Below are positions 11,810-24,360 of a stretch of DNA of 64,000 nucleotides, one piece after another; the first letter of the stretch is position 1; each line of letters starts with the position of its first letter. The notes under the pieces were generated by a model. The model was not told the DNA's origin. It made no database searches and worked only from the letters and a program-made list of their open reading frames with translations. The position numbers and the translations under genes were made by a program. Origin of the DNA: Casuarius casuarius (Eukaryota > Chordata > Aves > Casuariiformes > Casuariidae); NCBI GenBank assembly GCA_003342895.1, contig PTFA01000042.1:2906716-2970715 (forward strand). Reading direction: 5' to 3'.

Positions 11810-14800
11810 TAGGCTAGGGCGTTTTTTTCCAGAGTTGGAAATTATCCATTACTGCATACTAAAAGGAAATTGAAAGCAGTTCACTTTTCCTTTGCTTCTG
11901 CTAAAACAGATGAATTGGCATTTCAGCTCTGTGGAGAAATTCATAGGACCAATCAAAAAGCAAGAGTATAGCTTCTATATAATTAAATTGTAGGCAGTTA
12001 TATTTTCCAGCAGCAGGTATGTTACTTGAAATGAACCTCCATGCTGTGTATCTGAGCAGTTCCAATTAAGAAAGTTCTGCTTTGAGATCTCTCAAGCCAA
12101 AACACACAGTATGGCATTGTGCCCTCAGCTATTAAACTGGAAACACAAACCACTTTTCTGTGGTTCAAATAATCTCCAGGAGATAGTTTTACTGGAAGTT
12201 TTAAGTCACATTCTTCACATCATATTCGTCTAAATTGATGATTTCCATGACCTTTTCATATAATTACAAGTATTGTGTGTCTATTTTGATTAAATGGTTC
12301 CATATGCAGTTATGTTACAGTTGTTCTTAATGTTGCTGAAGTAATTAGTTACTCTTCTCTAGGTCTTCAGGAAACTATATAGGACACACCGATTTCTTAA
12401 AATCAGTATCTACATTTTGTTGCATTGCATTATCTGGTATCTCCACTCAGCTGATGTAATAAATTGGTTCATAAATTTCAGGGACAATAAGAAAGAACTG
12501 TTCATAATCACAGACAGAAATTTATAAGAAGACCATTAAGAACAGTAAGCCATACACTTCTGTACTTGGGCTTCCTTGCCATGTAATATCACAAATGAAT
12601 GGCATACTTTAATGACTAGCAAATTAAAATTTAATGGACTTTCCTTTGCTGCCTACTGTCTGTGCTTTATTTGAACTCAAGGTAGAGAGCCTCTGTTTTC
12701 ATTTAATTTGGCTGTCTTGTTGGACATTTTGCATTCAGTTAAGTGACCTAGAACACATATTTGCTGACATGGCTTATAATAATAAATTGATAAAATCAGA
12801 AACTCAGGTCTTCCAATTCTTCTCTTATGTTTGTTGTCATTGTTATTCTCATCCACGTTTTCTCCTCCTCTGATAATCCTACCCTTAATTCTCAGAGTTA
12901 ATGCAAGTTGTGTCTCTCTCTGTAGAATGGGGAGACACGTGCTTTAAAACCCCCAAACACAGTGGGTGCTGTATAAGTGATTAGGTAGCCTTGCAAAGTA
13001 TTAAGAGTAATTGCATTACTAATTTCATTAGCCCTTGCATTATCATTATGTATTAATTATTACAGTTATGCCATTGAGTGCTAATATCAAATGCTGACAG
13101 CACCAATTCCCCGAATGCATCTTGTGGCTGCTGAACGTGATCACTGCTCAACAGAGGGCCTCTTTTTGACAGCTGCAAGGTAACTAACATTACTGCCTGT
13201 GTTTAGCAAGCACTATATACCACTGAAATCTTTCTTATGGAAATTTGCTATCGGATTTAGAATTTAAAGTGAAGTAAAAGCCAAAGAGTCAAATCACAGC
13301 AAGGTGTCTCTATTCATTCGCAGGAACAGAAATTGAAGATAAGACAGGTGGCAAAGACTAAATGTTCTTTCTTTGTTGGTGGCATAAGCCATATCTCAGA
13401 AAAGCAAACATCTCCCCAGAGGACCAGCCTATCCTTCATTCACCACTTGTTACCCTCAGGTGTCCCCACAAAGCCAAGCCAGGCACAGCAAACAGCACCC
13501 TAATTGCCTGTGGCAGGAGGTGTCCAAAGCAGCCCAGGGGAGGCGGAAGTCTCCTCACCACTGGCTTGGCTGGGAAATAGTGGGCAGCTTGGTCCTCCTG
13601 CTACCTGAGCTCACCAGTCCTTGGAAACAACCTGCTGAAATCAGTGCTGTCTTGATAGCTGGAGAGCTTGTCTTCATCTTGCTTTTGGGGGCAGTCTGAA
13701 CTCAAGCTGTCCAAAAAAGCTTACCAGCCTCTTAGGCAATGCCAGAGACCTTCTGGCCACCTAACACCAGCACTGTAAGGACAGAGAAGAGAGAAGGCAG
13801 CTGGTTGTCGGCTGTCCTGGAGCCCACCCATGCAGCGAGAAAACAGGCCTTCGTTGTCTTTGAAAGTGCAGGACAGACCTGAAGTTTCTTGCTCTGGCCT
13901 CTCATCCTTCACACTGACCTTTTCTTTTTTCACATTTTTAACATTCACTTGTTATGTCTTGTTTTTGGTTTTATCTGTATACAACTTTTATGCCAGCTGG
14001 AGGCAAATAATCCTGCTTTACTTAGCTCTGGTTCTCCTAATTGTTTTGAAAACCCAAGTTTGCTTTAGACTTAAATCTGTAAACCATGCATTTAGACAAG
14101 GTTTGTGTATGGTACAAGCTTCTTGCACCATATGTAATGTGTCTGTAAAACAAGGGAGTTCTGGTTCTGGTGAAAATCTATGAGTTGCTGCAGGAAAAGT
14201 AACTATGCTGAGTAATAACCATTTGCATTGAAATGATATTATTTTCTAGTCTGTTTTAATAGTATGCTACTCTGAAATTCTTCTTCCCCTTTACACTTCT
14301 TGCCTCAATACAATAAATATGATTGTTTCAAAACACAGCAAAAGCACGTTGTATCTGTCAGTCAGCCTGAACTGCAGCATCCATAGAAAGATGTTTTCCA
14401 GTCATAAACAAACAGTAATTCATTCATTCCTTGCAAATTCCAGCAAACACTTCAGAGGCCTCTTTGTAATCCATTCACTGCTTTATTGACCCGGAATCCT
14501 CCAGGGAATGTCATAAATCCATATAATGGGCACTACCATTTGTGTCTGGATCCCTGATTTAACTGAAAGATATGTTTAAAATCACACAGAAGCTATACAG
14601 TTCTCTCTTTGGGTCACATACATAAAAAGTAGTTCAGCTAAATTAATTAATTCTACAAAGGGTGCTCAGTTTTGTCACAATTCAACAGACTGCTCAACTT
14701 TAAGCACGTGCTTAGATTTCATTGGAATGAACAGGATTTAACCACATTTTTAAATTTAAGCACACACCTAAGTGTATTGCCTCGCTTGTCAGGAAACAAA

Positions 14801-14928
14801 CCTAACTCAGAGTATTTAAGCATGTTTGCTGTATTTCTGTCCATGTGACTTATCACTGGATAGCAGCTCCCATGCTTTAGCTGCCTTACACAGAAAACAC
14901 ATGCTTCACTGCAACAGGGGTGAATTTC
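11810..14928. other. Non-coding DNA, no gene recognised
   Basis: AT-rich, with a GC-richer patch at about 13440-13900 whose ORFs resemble nothing known. The segment 12975-13100 is listed separately as a possible regulatory stretch. No repeat family was recognised before the CR1 copy at 14929. Confidence 0.6.
12975..13100. promoter_or_regulatory. Candidate AT-rich cis-regulatory element (speculative)
   Basis: Dense in homeodomain-type cores: gtaattgcattac, cattag, tattaattattac and the surrounding ATTA/TAAT motifs. Non-coding elements near vertebrate developmental genes often look like this, but AT-rich neutral DNA produces the same motifs. Conservation cannot be seen in one sequence, so this only flags a segment for alignment. 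Confidence 0.12.
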
Positions 14929-15101
14929 ACACAGAATCACACAGAATGGTTGAAGTTGGAAGGGACCTTTAGAGATCGTGTACTCCAACCCCTCTGCTGA
15001 AGCAGGGTCACCTAAAGCAGGTTGCCCAGGACCCTGTCCAGGCAGTTCTTGAGCATCTCCAAGGATGGAGACCTCACAACCTCTCTGGGCAACCAGAGAA
15101 G
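14929..15101 (-). mobile_element. CR1 LINE fragment, 5'-truncated 3' end
   Basis: CR1 is the dominant non-LTR retrotransposon of bird genomes and is usually found as short 5'-truncated copies ending in an octamer microsatellite. On the plus strand this copy starts with cacagaat repeats, then ggttgaagttggaaggga, ccttt, agagatc, a tccaacccct block, and ends near cctctctgggcaacca. That is the reverse complement of the CR1 3' UTR, so the element lies on the minus strand with its 3' end at the left. At about 170 bp it holds no reverse-transcriptase domain and cannot be autonomous. A 165-codon minus-strand frame crosses it by chance. The right-hand boundary is approximate. Confidence 0.93.
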
Positions 15102-15748
15102 AGACCAAGGTAATGCATAAAACACAATTTCTATTTAATGGTTTTGGTGAATTAAAAGGTTCAAAACTCTGCAAGGTGATGAACAGATCACCAGGAGCTG
15201 AGGCAGTCAGGAACACAACCCAGTGCCACGCAGAGAGGCTCAGGTAGCAGAAACTGCATTAATGTTGTACTCTGCCAGAGCTAGTACACCACAAACCTCA
15301 GCAAGGCCAAATTAGCCCAGGCAGAAAAGTGCATCAGCATAAATATACACCCTCCAGGACTACAGCTAGCTTGTTTAGGACTAATTTGGACATCTCTCCA
15401 AGACATACCATTGTGTCATGGCAACATGCTGTTAAACATACACTTTTGAGCTGAAATCTTACACAAAGAGATTCTACATGACTGTAAACCTCTCAGTCAT
15501 CTTTTCTCAGACCAAACTGTTCTGCTTGGAGCTCTGCCCTGATGAGCACAGAGATCACAGAGATTTGGAAACCCACATTTTTAAAGGATGGCAGAATATC
15601 AATGCTTTTCCAGTTAAGAGCAAACACATTTAAGAGTCTGGCACATTAGATTGGAGAATTTGGCTTTAATGCAGAAGCTTATACCAAGACAAATAAAACA
15701 ACAAAAGAAAGAATAAGCTGTCTGTGCGCTGCTTCTTTTCTCCTGCAG

Positions 15749-15954
15749 GTACTAATCAGTTATTTCCAGTACTTTCCTTCAAGCTTTCCCACATTTTTGG
15801 TATACCAAAGAAGTTCCACTGTGATGTCCCCGAACAAATTGAGGAAAACTCCCATTTCTGCCTTTACTGGATGCAGGATCTTTCTCAAAAATCTCCTGCT
15901 AAAATAGCATTTACTGTTCTTTCTGTCTTCTTCCCAGCAGACATTCATTTCTGA
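15749..15954 (+). other. Candidate terminal coding exon (weak)
   Basis: A very good acceptor, gcttcttttctcctgcag, ends at 15748. After a split first codon the frame stays open for 67 residues to a TGA ending at 15954. The translation includes KKFHCDVPEQIEENSHFC, LYWMQDLSQK and a short hydrophobic end, and matches no family I know. The minus strand is also open across much of this segment (103 codons), which weakens the coding argument. No upstream exon or nearby poly(A) site was tied to it. Confidence 0.12.
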
Positions 15955-17800
15955 AAATGTCTCAAATTCTCCGGTGAATGAAGTAACTGTCTTCTCCTCC
16001 AGCTTTTCCTGTTTTACAGCAGGCTCCTTCCCAACACCTTGAAGAGTCATTCTGCAGATCCCAAGGGACATTAGCTTAAAAATGACATGCCAGTTTGCAG
16101 CAGCGGGTACTGATGCCCAAAGTCTGTACCTTCAGCCAGTCTCCTAGAGCTTTTCGTTGATTTGCATTCATCAGCACTAGAGTACCTGCTTGTGGGACTG
16201 ACTCCCCGGAGTTTCAGAATTGCCCAGGAACACAGCACAGCACAGGCACCTCTGCCTTCGCTAGAGTTTGAATGCTTAATTTCCTCAAGTCTCTCTGTGT
16301 CAGGCCATGGCAACTCACCTTACCAGGGATTAACTACAGTGACACAGGAAAACTCTTTCTCCATAGCTAGCAGGGGGATTATTTCATGTATTCTGGATCA
16401 AATGGTACATTAATAGTGCTACAGGAACTGGCAAGGAACTGGCGAGGAAATGTCCATTAATTTAACATCTGAATGATCACTGCCTAACACTACATAAATG
16501 TAATAAATCACTTCACTTAATCTTGAACAGAAGTGACTGTTCTGAAAAGAGCCTTTTGTTCAAGGCCCAGAGGTTTTGAGATGTGAATAAAGGACTAATA
16601 AAAAAAGAGGAGGCTGGGAGAAAATTTTCTTTAAATGTGAGTTTTGCTTTGACCCTCTGAGAACTGTAGTCTGGTGAAATATCTAAAGTTTTTGTTTTTT
16701 ATTGAGCAATAAACTACAGTGAGGTTTGAGTCTGTGGTGTCTTGGAGAAATTGTTAAGCCTGGAAATCACATGGCTGAGTGACTGGCATGGCAGAAATAT
16801 TTGGCACTTCAAACAACTCCTAAGACAAATGAGCAAGAAAGAAGAATTTCTTACACAAGTATAACCCAATTAATGTCAACAAAAACTTGTATAATTTATG
16901 GTTCAATTTGTCTCGGGCAAAGTGCAGAACTGACCCTTTCCTGTACCTTCTGGGCAAGTTCGTTAGCAAATTCACTGGTGTCTTGTTAACTCTACAGTCC
17001 AGTTATACAGTCAGGGGCAGGTTCACAATCTTGCATCCCTACAAGTCAAGGTTAGAGGTGGAGTGTCATAAAGCTGCTAAAACCACACGGCCTCTCAGAT
17101 CAAGTTCACACCTCCAGAGATATGGGTAAAACATACTGAACCAACTGAAGCTGAAAGCCAGTCTGGAAAACTAATGGGAAATGTCACTTCAGGACAAAGA
17201 TCCAGGTCCAAAGCCTAATGAAGTCCAAAGAAGGTATGGCTGATTTCAGTAGCCTTTGGATCATAATTCAAGTTCTTTGTTTTACATATGGGCCAGGTGG
17301 ACAATACAGCAGAACTCCCAAGGAGAGACCTCTGCCCTTTGAAAGTGCATGCCAAGGCCCCCACCACTGAGCTAATCATGCAACACCTGCCTCCATCCCC
17401 TTGAGCAGAAAGGGATCTATGCAAAGACCTCAGTGATATTTCAGGTTTGGGAAACAGTCAGATTTCATCATCGCGACATCAAATAGAGAACAGTTGGTCA
17501 CATTAAAAACAACGTAAAGGAAATGATGAAGCTGTTTTGGACCTGTCTGTAGCTCATCCTCCTGAACCTTATTATCACATACTGCCAGATCTTCCTGGCA
17601 CGCTACTGTTTGGCCATTTCTTGGGCTCTTTCATTTAATTATTGAAACCAGCTGATAGTTCAATATCTCTTTCTAGTGTTTTATACTGTTCGCAAGCCAC
17701 TTATTTCACCGTATAGTTAGAGCTACATTTGGACAATCTCGTCTAAGATGCAACTCTGGGTTAAAGAACAAAGAAGTCACTGAGACCACAAGAGGCTTAC
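15955..17800. other. Non-coding DNA, no gene recognised
   Basis: Short ORFs only. A near-exact 11-bp tandem duplication (aggaactggca, then aggaactggcg) lies at about 16422-16444. A good minus-strand donor (AAG/gtgagttgcc) near 16310 fails as an exon because all three frames behind it hit a stop before or at the junction. Confidence 0.55.
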
Positions 17801-17846
17801 CTATGTACTTTCTCAAGAATGTTCTTCTGAAGTTGCAAATCTTCTG
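17801..17846 (-). other. Candidate internal exon encoding a coiled-coil-like peptide
   Basis: On the minus strand a near-ideal acceptor, tttttttttcccccag, is followed by CAG, giving a tandem NAGNAG acceptor. The exon then runs 46 nt (43 nt with the second AG) to the donor ATAG/gtaagcctc. With a split first codon one frame reads EDLQLQKNILEKVHR, a charged, leucine-spaced peptide typical of an alpha-helical coiled coil. A second frame is also open (QKICNFRRTFLRKYI) but is less protein-like; the third has a stop. The splice signals are the best on the minus strand of this window. I cannot name the gene. The exon would enter in phase 1 and leave in phase 2, so its neighbours must match those phases. 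Confidence 0.35.
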
Positions 17847-20800
17847 CTGGGGGAAAAAAAAATTCTGCAAGAAGAAATTTAAATGCAGCTCTCCTCATGC
17901 AAAAGTTGCTAAGGGTTGAACAAGAGAAAATCCCTTAGACAAAATCAATCTAGATAAGTAAGTCAGCATTTCCACATTTAACTTTTCATCTTCTAAAAGA
18001 CTGCTGGAATTTTTGTGCATTAATATTATTGTAATGCCCTAGTGCTAGTTTGAAGAAAGATATCTTTATTTTAGTATAATTAATGGCACGGGTTATATTT
18101 AATCACTTTTCAAGACTTTCTTTTCTTTACATTTTTTGAGAGATTCCTTGTAAAGTTTTATTGACTCTGTTTATTTTAATTCTCTCTGCTAGGTTGCTTC
18201 ATTTCTTTCCAGTTTTGGAAGGTTGCTTTTTTCTTTTTTTTTTAATTTGCTGGTGGTGTGCTTGGGGATTGGATTATTTGGCCTTATGCTTTCATTCTCA
18301 GAACTGTGTATTTCACACAGCATCTTCAGCTGTACAATCTTTCCAGTTGCCCTTCTACGCCACTAAAATTACACAGACATTATTAACTTCTTCCCAGCTC
18401 ATTCCTTCCTACAATGATAGGTCATGCCTCAAGCTGTAATCCTAGAAGTTGAGTACGGATAGAGGATCTGTATAGTGGGACTCTACTGGAACCCATCTAT
18501 TGCACATGGAAGTCCTTCAGCTACTTTGATAGCTCTTACAGAGATTTTTCAAGACACCCTCTAAAACACATCTGACTTGAATGGCTGCATTGGAACTGTC
18601 TTTTAGAATACAAGGAAGTAAATGAAATAACAGACGTTGGTATTCATGGAAGATGCCCAGTTTAAGTCATGGAGTTAGAATCCTTCACTGCCTTACCACT
18701 TGGCCATTCTACCAAAAGCATCAGCCTTCATTAGGACAGATTACTTGAAGACACAAGGGCTCAGTCAGAAACCCATTAAAGTCAGTGAAGAATCTTGTCA
18801 GTTTATTTGTAATAACACGTTGGTGTCCTTCTTCAGGAAAGCATAAACTTTTTGTAAAGTCTGTGGTAGACAACTGCAACTCAAGGGGGCAGATGCCTCA
18901 GGAGAGGCTGCATTTCTCACCTCCACCCTGCCTCCCCAGGAAGAAGAACCAGCAGAGGAAGCAATGGTGAAATAGGTTTGAAAATGTGTGTGCTTTTCCT
19001 CAGGTTCATGAAACAGCAGCTTGCTTCACCAAAAGACCACTGCCAGAGAAATGTTTATTTCCTGCCAGACTTAGCAATCCCTTCCTCTGAATTATGTTAC
19101 TTTGAGGTCAAAGAGGGGTAACAGTCACAGGGACATGACAGTTTTAAGATCTAGTTTATTACTGCTGCAGTTTTGTTTGAGCTAGAATAAGGGAGCTGTG
19201 TATCATTAGTATGGAGATATTTCTATATATCTGACTGCCAGAGTACTCCCTTATAGACCTGGCAATTTGCAAGGTGTCAGACTTTGAAAATCTATTATAT
19301 GCAAGCTTGAGGGTTATTTTTAGAACTTTCCTAAAATTTATGCAAGATTTATGTTTCCTGTTTTCCTTCGAGACCTGTAGTGTTGGCTCAAACCAGCACC
19401 CTGAGTCAGAAAGCAGATGCATAATGTCAGTCACGTGAATAGCCATACAGAAGTCACGGGTGCCACTGCAGGGGCTGCTGAGTTAGTACCTAAATCATCT
19501 GACTTTACAGACAGACTGACGTGAAGTCGTGCTTTTGAAAAACACATGCCCCTGTGCAAGACTCGGACCCTCTGTATCTTAAAATGCTGTGTTAGAAAGG
19601 CAGATCTGATGACTCTTTGGGGACAACCTGCACAATGCGCTTTTGGCTTTTCCCCTGTGAGTAATGACAGCATCTCAGACTCAGGATCTAGGATCTTTAT
19701 GTGCACCACAATGGATTTGCCATGTATCTGATTCTGTTCCTATTAAATATCAGTAGAAGGACTCAGACAGACCTACATGGGAAATGAACTGGGTTTCTAG
19801 TTAGGAAATGGGGGCATACATTTATAAGCACCAGCAAGTTTCTGCATGGCAGATGGTTTACATCACAATACCATCAGAGGTTTGTGGTAAATCCTGCACT
19901 GCATTTCATATAAGTTATGTAATGTGACAGAAAAAAAGGGTGTCATTTAACTTCTTTTTTACTCTGAATCAGAGCTAAGCCATTGTAGGAGAAGAACAGT
20001 AACATACTGTGGACTGAACAACCTGAGTTCTGTGGTTGTTGAAATCAAACTGCAGTTTCCCCGAATACACTTCAGACAGAAGTCATAAAATCCTGCAGGA
20101 TGGTATTTGTTTATTGTAAAATGCCAGGAAAAATAGGTTCACCTTTGGGCATTTTTAAAGGTAAGGAACCATAAGGTGTGAAAGCATGCTGTCAGAAGTC
20201 TCATTAAGACATTATTTACTAGTTCAAAATGAATTTACATTGATCTTTTGAAACTATTGCTAACCACAAATGCATTAATACTAAACAGTCTTCATTTACT
20301 GAGAAATAAATGTGTCAGCATAACCTTGACTTTTGTCCAATGCTGTTCCGGTTTTTAATTCACAGGGGCTCAGTGTTAAGCAGTTTATTGCTTGTTGTGC
20401 TAAAACATGCTAATTTAATTGCTAATATATTTCCTTCCAGCAGTCATTTTCAAAATTGTTATCTTGAGAAAATATACATTTTTTTTAAAGAACCTGCTTC
20501 AAAATTGTAGCAGTACCCAGACATAGTCACTGAAAGAGTTTCCTGCTACATATTAGGTGTTGCTTAAAACCGTTTTAACAGATGCGGCAGGTAAAACACA
20601 TAGAAAGAAATCTAACTGTGTTTATCTAGGTTATAAGAAGCTTTGGAGTTTTGTAAAATGTGTATGCATGCTCTAGCATTCAAATCAATACTTTAGTGTT
20701 TACATTGAAGAAAATGACAACTTTGTTAATGGTTCCAGAACATGGTCTAATGAATAAATGATTGTTATTTGTCTGATAAATTTATAATACACATTTAAAA

Positions 20801-21944
20801 TACCACTACCCATGCCTGATTCAAAGCCAAATTGAGTTTACAGGTCCATGTCACAGTGGTCTTTGGACTAAGTTTCTGTTCCAGAAGAAATCTAAGTCAT
20901 CAAGAAAGTAAAGGGGAATTCCATATTTGGTTCCCACTGGTACCCACTATGGATTTGACATTGGCCTTGATTCTCAAGTATGGCGAACAAAGAACAATAG
21001 CAAATTAAAGTAGCAGCCTTTCCTTTTCCAGCCCAAAGCCTGCAAGCACTTGGAGGAAGCACTGAGTTCTCTGTTTTTAATCAAAAACTTCAACAGTCTC
21101 ATCCTTCTACTTCACTTTCCTAAGTTAAAAATAACTCCAGCTCAGCTCCGGCTCTATCCTTATTTTGTTGCAGAGTCTGTTTCATTCCTCTTCATTACTG
21201 CTTTTTGGCTATAAACAGGAACCCTGAGAGCTAGACTTGCCTTTGTTGCCCAGAGCAGAGAAAACCCAAGTCACTGGGGATGTGCCTGGCAGGAAGAGGT
21301 GCTCTGTGAGGCCACCCTGGAGCTGAAGCTCCCTGTTCATTGGCCGGAGCAGAGCAACCTGATGCCACGCCATTGAGGAAAGGCCTGGCTGGGCAAAATG
21401 AGCTATTCTGAGCTGCATGTGCCAACTGGATGCTCTCAAAAACCCAGACAGCCCCTGCTGTGCTTTTGAAAGCCACTCCTTCCATCCCTACCCTCTATGC
21501 AAGCTTCAAAAGTGGCCTTCATCCAAGGAATCATAAGGACAAGTCTAGCACAAACCAGGGTGGAACCAGTGCAGCTGCAGAGTCAAGGTCAGCCTGGGCT
21601 GACGACCGAAGACTTGCACAGTGACCAATATGAATCCAAGCACCTGAGACTTTTGAAACTAAATCTTCATTCTAAATTGTGAGTGACAAAAACTCGGCAC
21701 CTGTTGGTGGCAGCAGGAAAACACCTCATATTGTCTAATGCCCACCACTAAGCAGGATGAGGCTTGGCTAGTACATAAATGAAGGAATTTATAGCACAGT
21801 AGACTTTCTGCTTTAGCATCATGCTGCTGCAAAAATTGTAAATATAAATTGAGCCATATAAACAGCAGTGGATTCTGCAAGACACATGAAGTAATTTTTC
21901 TACTCAGTCTCAGCTGAATTGGATTGCCAAGTTGGGGCACGGCG
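17847..21944. other. Non-coding DNA, no gene recognised
   Basis: AT-rich unique sequence with short ORFs and no recognised domain. A GC-richer patch at about 21200-21640 (gccaccctggagctgaag and similar) carries overlapping frames on both strands and no family signature. It ends at the older CR1 copy. Confidence 0.55.
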
Positions 21945-22392
21945 CTTAGCAAGGTCCAGAGCAGAGTTCAGAGAAGAGTTACATGAGTGATCTCATGTTA
22001 AAAATTATCACCTTAGGATCTTGGGGAAGAATTGAAAGAGCTGGGCTTGTTTACACTAGACGAGAAGACTGGTGGAAGACACAATAATTATCTCTAAGTC
22101 CATAAAAAGCTGTTACAAAGAAGACAATACTCTCTTACTCTTTTTGTCCCTAGCCATGGAAAAGTAGTCACAGCAGGAAAGATTCCTGTTAGGCACCAGA
22201 GAAAAAAAAATCTGTTGGTAGGATTAGGTCGAAGCAGGAGATCAGACTGCCTGGAGAAGCCAGGAAATTGTTGTCATTGGAGGTCCTCATGAATAGGTTG
22301 AGACAATCTCAGGAAATGTCCTTGGCACAATAGTTCCTCTTCAAGACTGGAGGGTGGGTTAGATGGCTAAACTCCTACATCTTCTCAGATGC
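21945..22392 (+). mobile_element. Ancient CR1 LINE 3' fragment
   Basis: The order of motifs follows the CR1 3' region read in the sense direction: a caaggtccagagcagagtt start, then gaaagagctgggcttgttta, agacgagaagactgg, a ccataaaaagctgttac segment, a catggaaaagtagtcacagc segment, gaccctgaagtg-like degenerate sequence, cattggaggtcctcatgaat, and ggagggtgggttagatggc. Many substitutions separate it from the better-preserved copy at 14929, and the terminal octamers are not visible, so it is older or from another subfamily. It overlaps the end of the CR1 coding region at most and contains no intact frame. Boundaries are approximate. Confidence 0.8.
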
Positions 22393-24360
22393 TATGGCAT
22401 TTAACTCCACTGATAGGGGGGATTCTAGAACTAACTGGTGTTAGATGCATTTTTAACATACCAAAATATTATTTTTTCCAAGATGCAGCAGTTTCGCCAT
22501 TAATACCTGTAACCTAAACTTCTGTGGAAAATCTTCAGTTATAGTACCTGCGACCTCAGAGTATATATTCAGACTTGTATTATTTGTTCTTTCCTCCTCT
22601 CAAAAAACAGAAATTATATGTTTGCTCATTGTTAATGTTAATTTATACACCAGTCTTCCCAAAGACCCTCAGAAGCTTGTGAATGCAGGTGTGAATACAA
22701 ACTTCATATTACTCAGGGTCATGAAACACACAAGGATAACTCTAACTGGAAATTACATTTTTGCCCAATTAAGAGATCATCACAGGTTATAGGCCCCAGG
22801 ATTCTTGCATGCTTGGAAGTAGAGAAGAAAACAGTTGTGGAAGTTGTAAAGGAAATTATTATGTAAATTCTTGAAACCTGAGAGTTAATAAAATGCTAGT
22901 TGAAGACTACAACTTATTTATTTATTCCAAAGCTGGCCCTTCATTTGTACTGGGCAAAAGAATAAGGTACATTCTATCAACTTTGGTGCTTTACCACTAT
23001 CCCCAGACTTAAGCAAAAGGAGGTTTCTGAGGAAAGGTAATACTTGTTAGTAGATTTTTATAATTCCTTGCTCGTTACATCACTGGACGCATCCAGACCA
23101 TTACATGTCCTGCAAACAGATCTGTGTCCAAAAAGCTAGTCCAGCAATGAAAGGCTGCTCTGGGCAGGTCTCCAGATACCAGATACCCCAAATACTTTTC
23201 TACTGTGAAGTGTTGGCTTGTAGGGTCTAGATCTTCTTTGAAGTTGCTCCTGGTTACTATGTATAATAGTACCTGTCAAGGCCCACGGTGCAGGGAAGAT
23301 ATGAACAAAAAGAAGCAGAGCTCAGCATATCCCACTAAAGTAATTCCTGGAATAAGAAAAACACTTCGTATTCTGTATCACAAATCTACCACAAGGCTCC
23401 TCCTTTCAATAAGAGGTGGCCCTTGGGGTCAGTTGATCTATCCGTGTACTAAACAATACTAAAATAGTAATAATTGCTCTTGTCTAGCCCTCGTGGCAGT
23501 TAACTGTCCTCCCCTCCTTCTCCTTCTCTTTCTGTTTTCTAGCTCAGCTGTAGTTGGAAGGACTGTTTTCATAACTCTAAGTCAGAGAGAAATACTTTGC
23601 AGTTGTCAGAAAAGTGCTAAAATTTTCACTTGTTAGCATACGATCATTCAATTAAGAGAATAAATAGTGACCCAGAGGTTGATTGGAACTGGCTTTGCTT
23701 CCCACATTTCCACAATTTAAAATGGAAGTAATAGAGGAAATGTTGTGTGGAGAATGCTCAAATATTCCCTGCTAATGGTAGAAATGCTTAAGTATCGTCT
23801 GCATAGAGCTAATATAAACCAAAGTGGTTTATTACCACCGTTTTGTGATTTATGGCTCACATTATGACTTTATTTTGAAATGGTTGCATTAAAAATTAAT
23901 GTGTGGTGAAGGAAGAATGCACAACAAGTTACAGCGATCAGGTTCTATCGCGGGCAAGGCCACTCAGTGATTTATTTCTTATAATCCACTGAAACAGGCA
24001 TTTCAGTGCTGCATTTCTTTGGATGCTGCAAGATGCAGTATATTATATTAGAACTTCCCAGGTGAGGCAGTCACGCTTTCACATCCAGCTGCCAGTGCTG
24101 TACACTGTCAGGGTTTGGGGTTTGGGTCTTTTTAAGATCTGAGTAGTTTAGAACAAAATATGAATAATTTATAACCAATGTTCTCAGCATTGATTAGTGT
24201 TCTTTTGCAACAGAATGTCTTTCTGATAATGTTTCATTCCTTTAATGTCTTGTGAAAACTCAGGGAACTTGTTAGTGCATAGCTTAATGGAAAAAGTCAG
24301 CTTTCATTTTAATCAGGTATGTAATGGAGGATAAGTATCAATACTTTTTTCCTCTCCCAG
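22393..24360. other. Non-coding DNA upstream of the candidate exon
   Basis: No gene recognised. The stretch 23600-23960 is AT-rich and includes an inverted repeat aaacca-aag-tggttt (23816-23830), whose arms resemble RUNX-type half-sites. A CAG/gtatgt donor-like site at about 24316 lies just upstream of the candidate exon and has no clear exon of its own. Confidence 0.5.

Noticed and set aside
14719..15216. 165-codon minus-strand frame, the longest in the window
   Set aside because: It runs straight through the CR1 3' UTR fragment and into unique flanks on both sides; its sequence matches no CR1 protein or other family.
16310..16395. Minus-strand donor AAG/gtgagttgcc as the end of an exon
   Set aside because: All three frames between the nearest acceptors and this donor contain stops.
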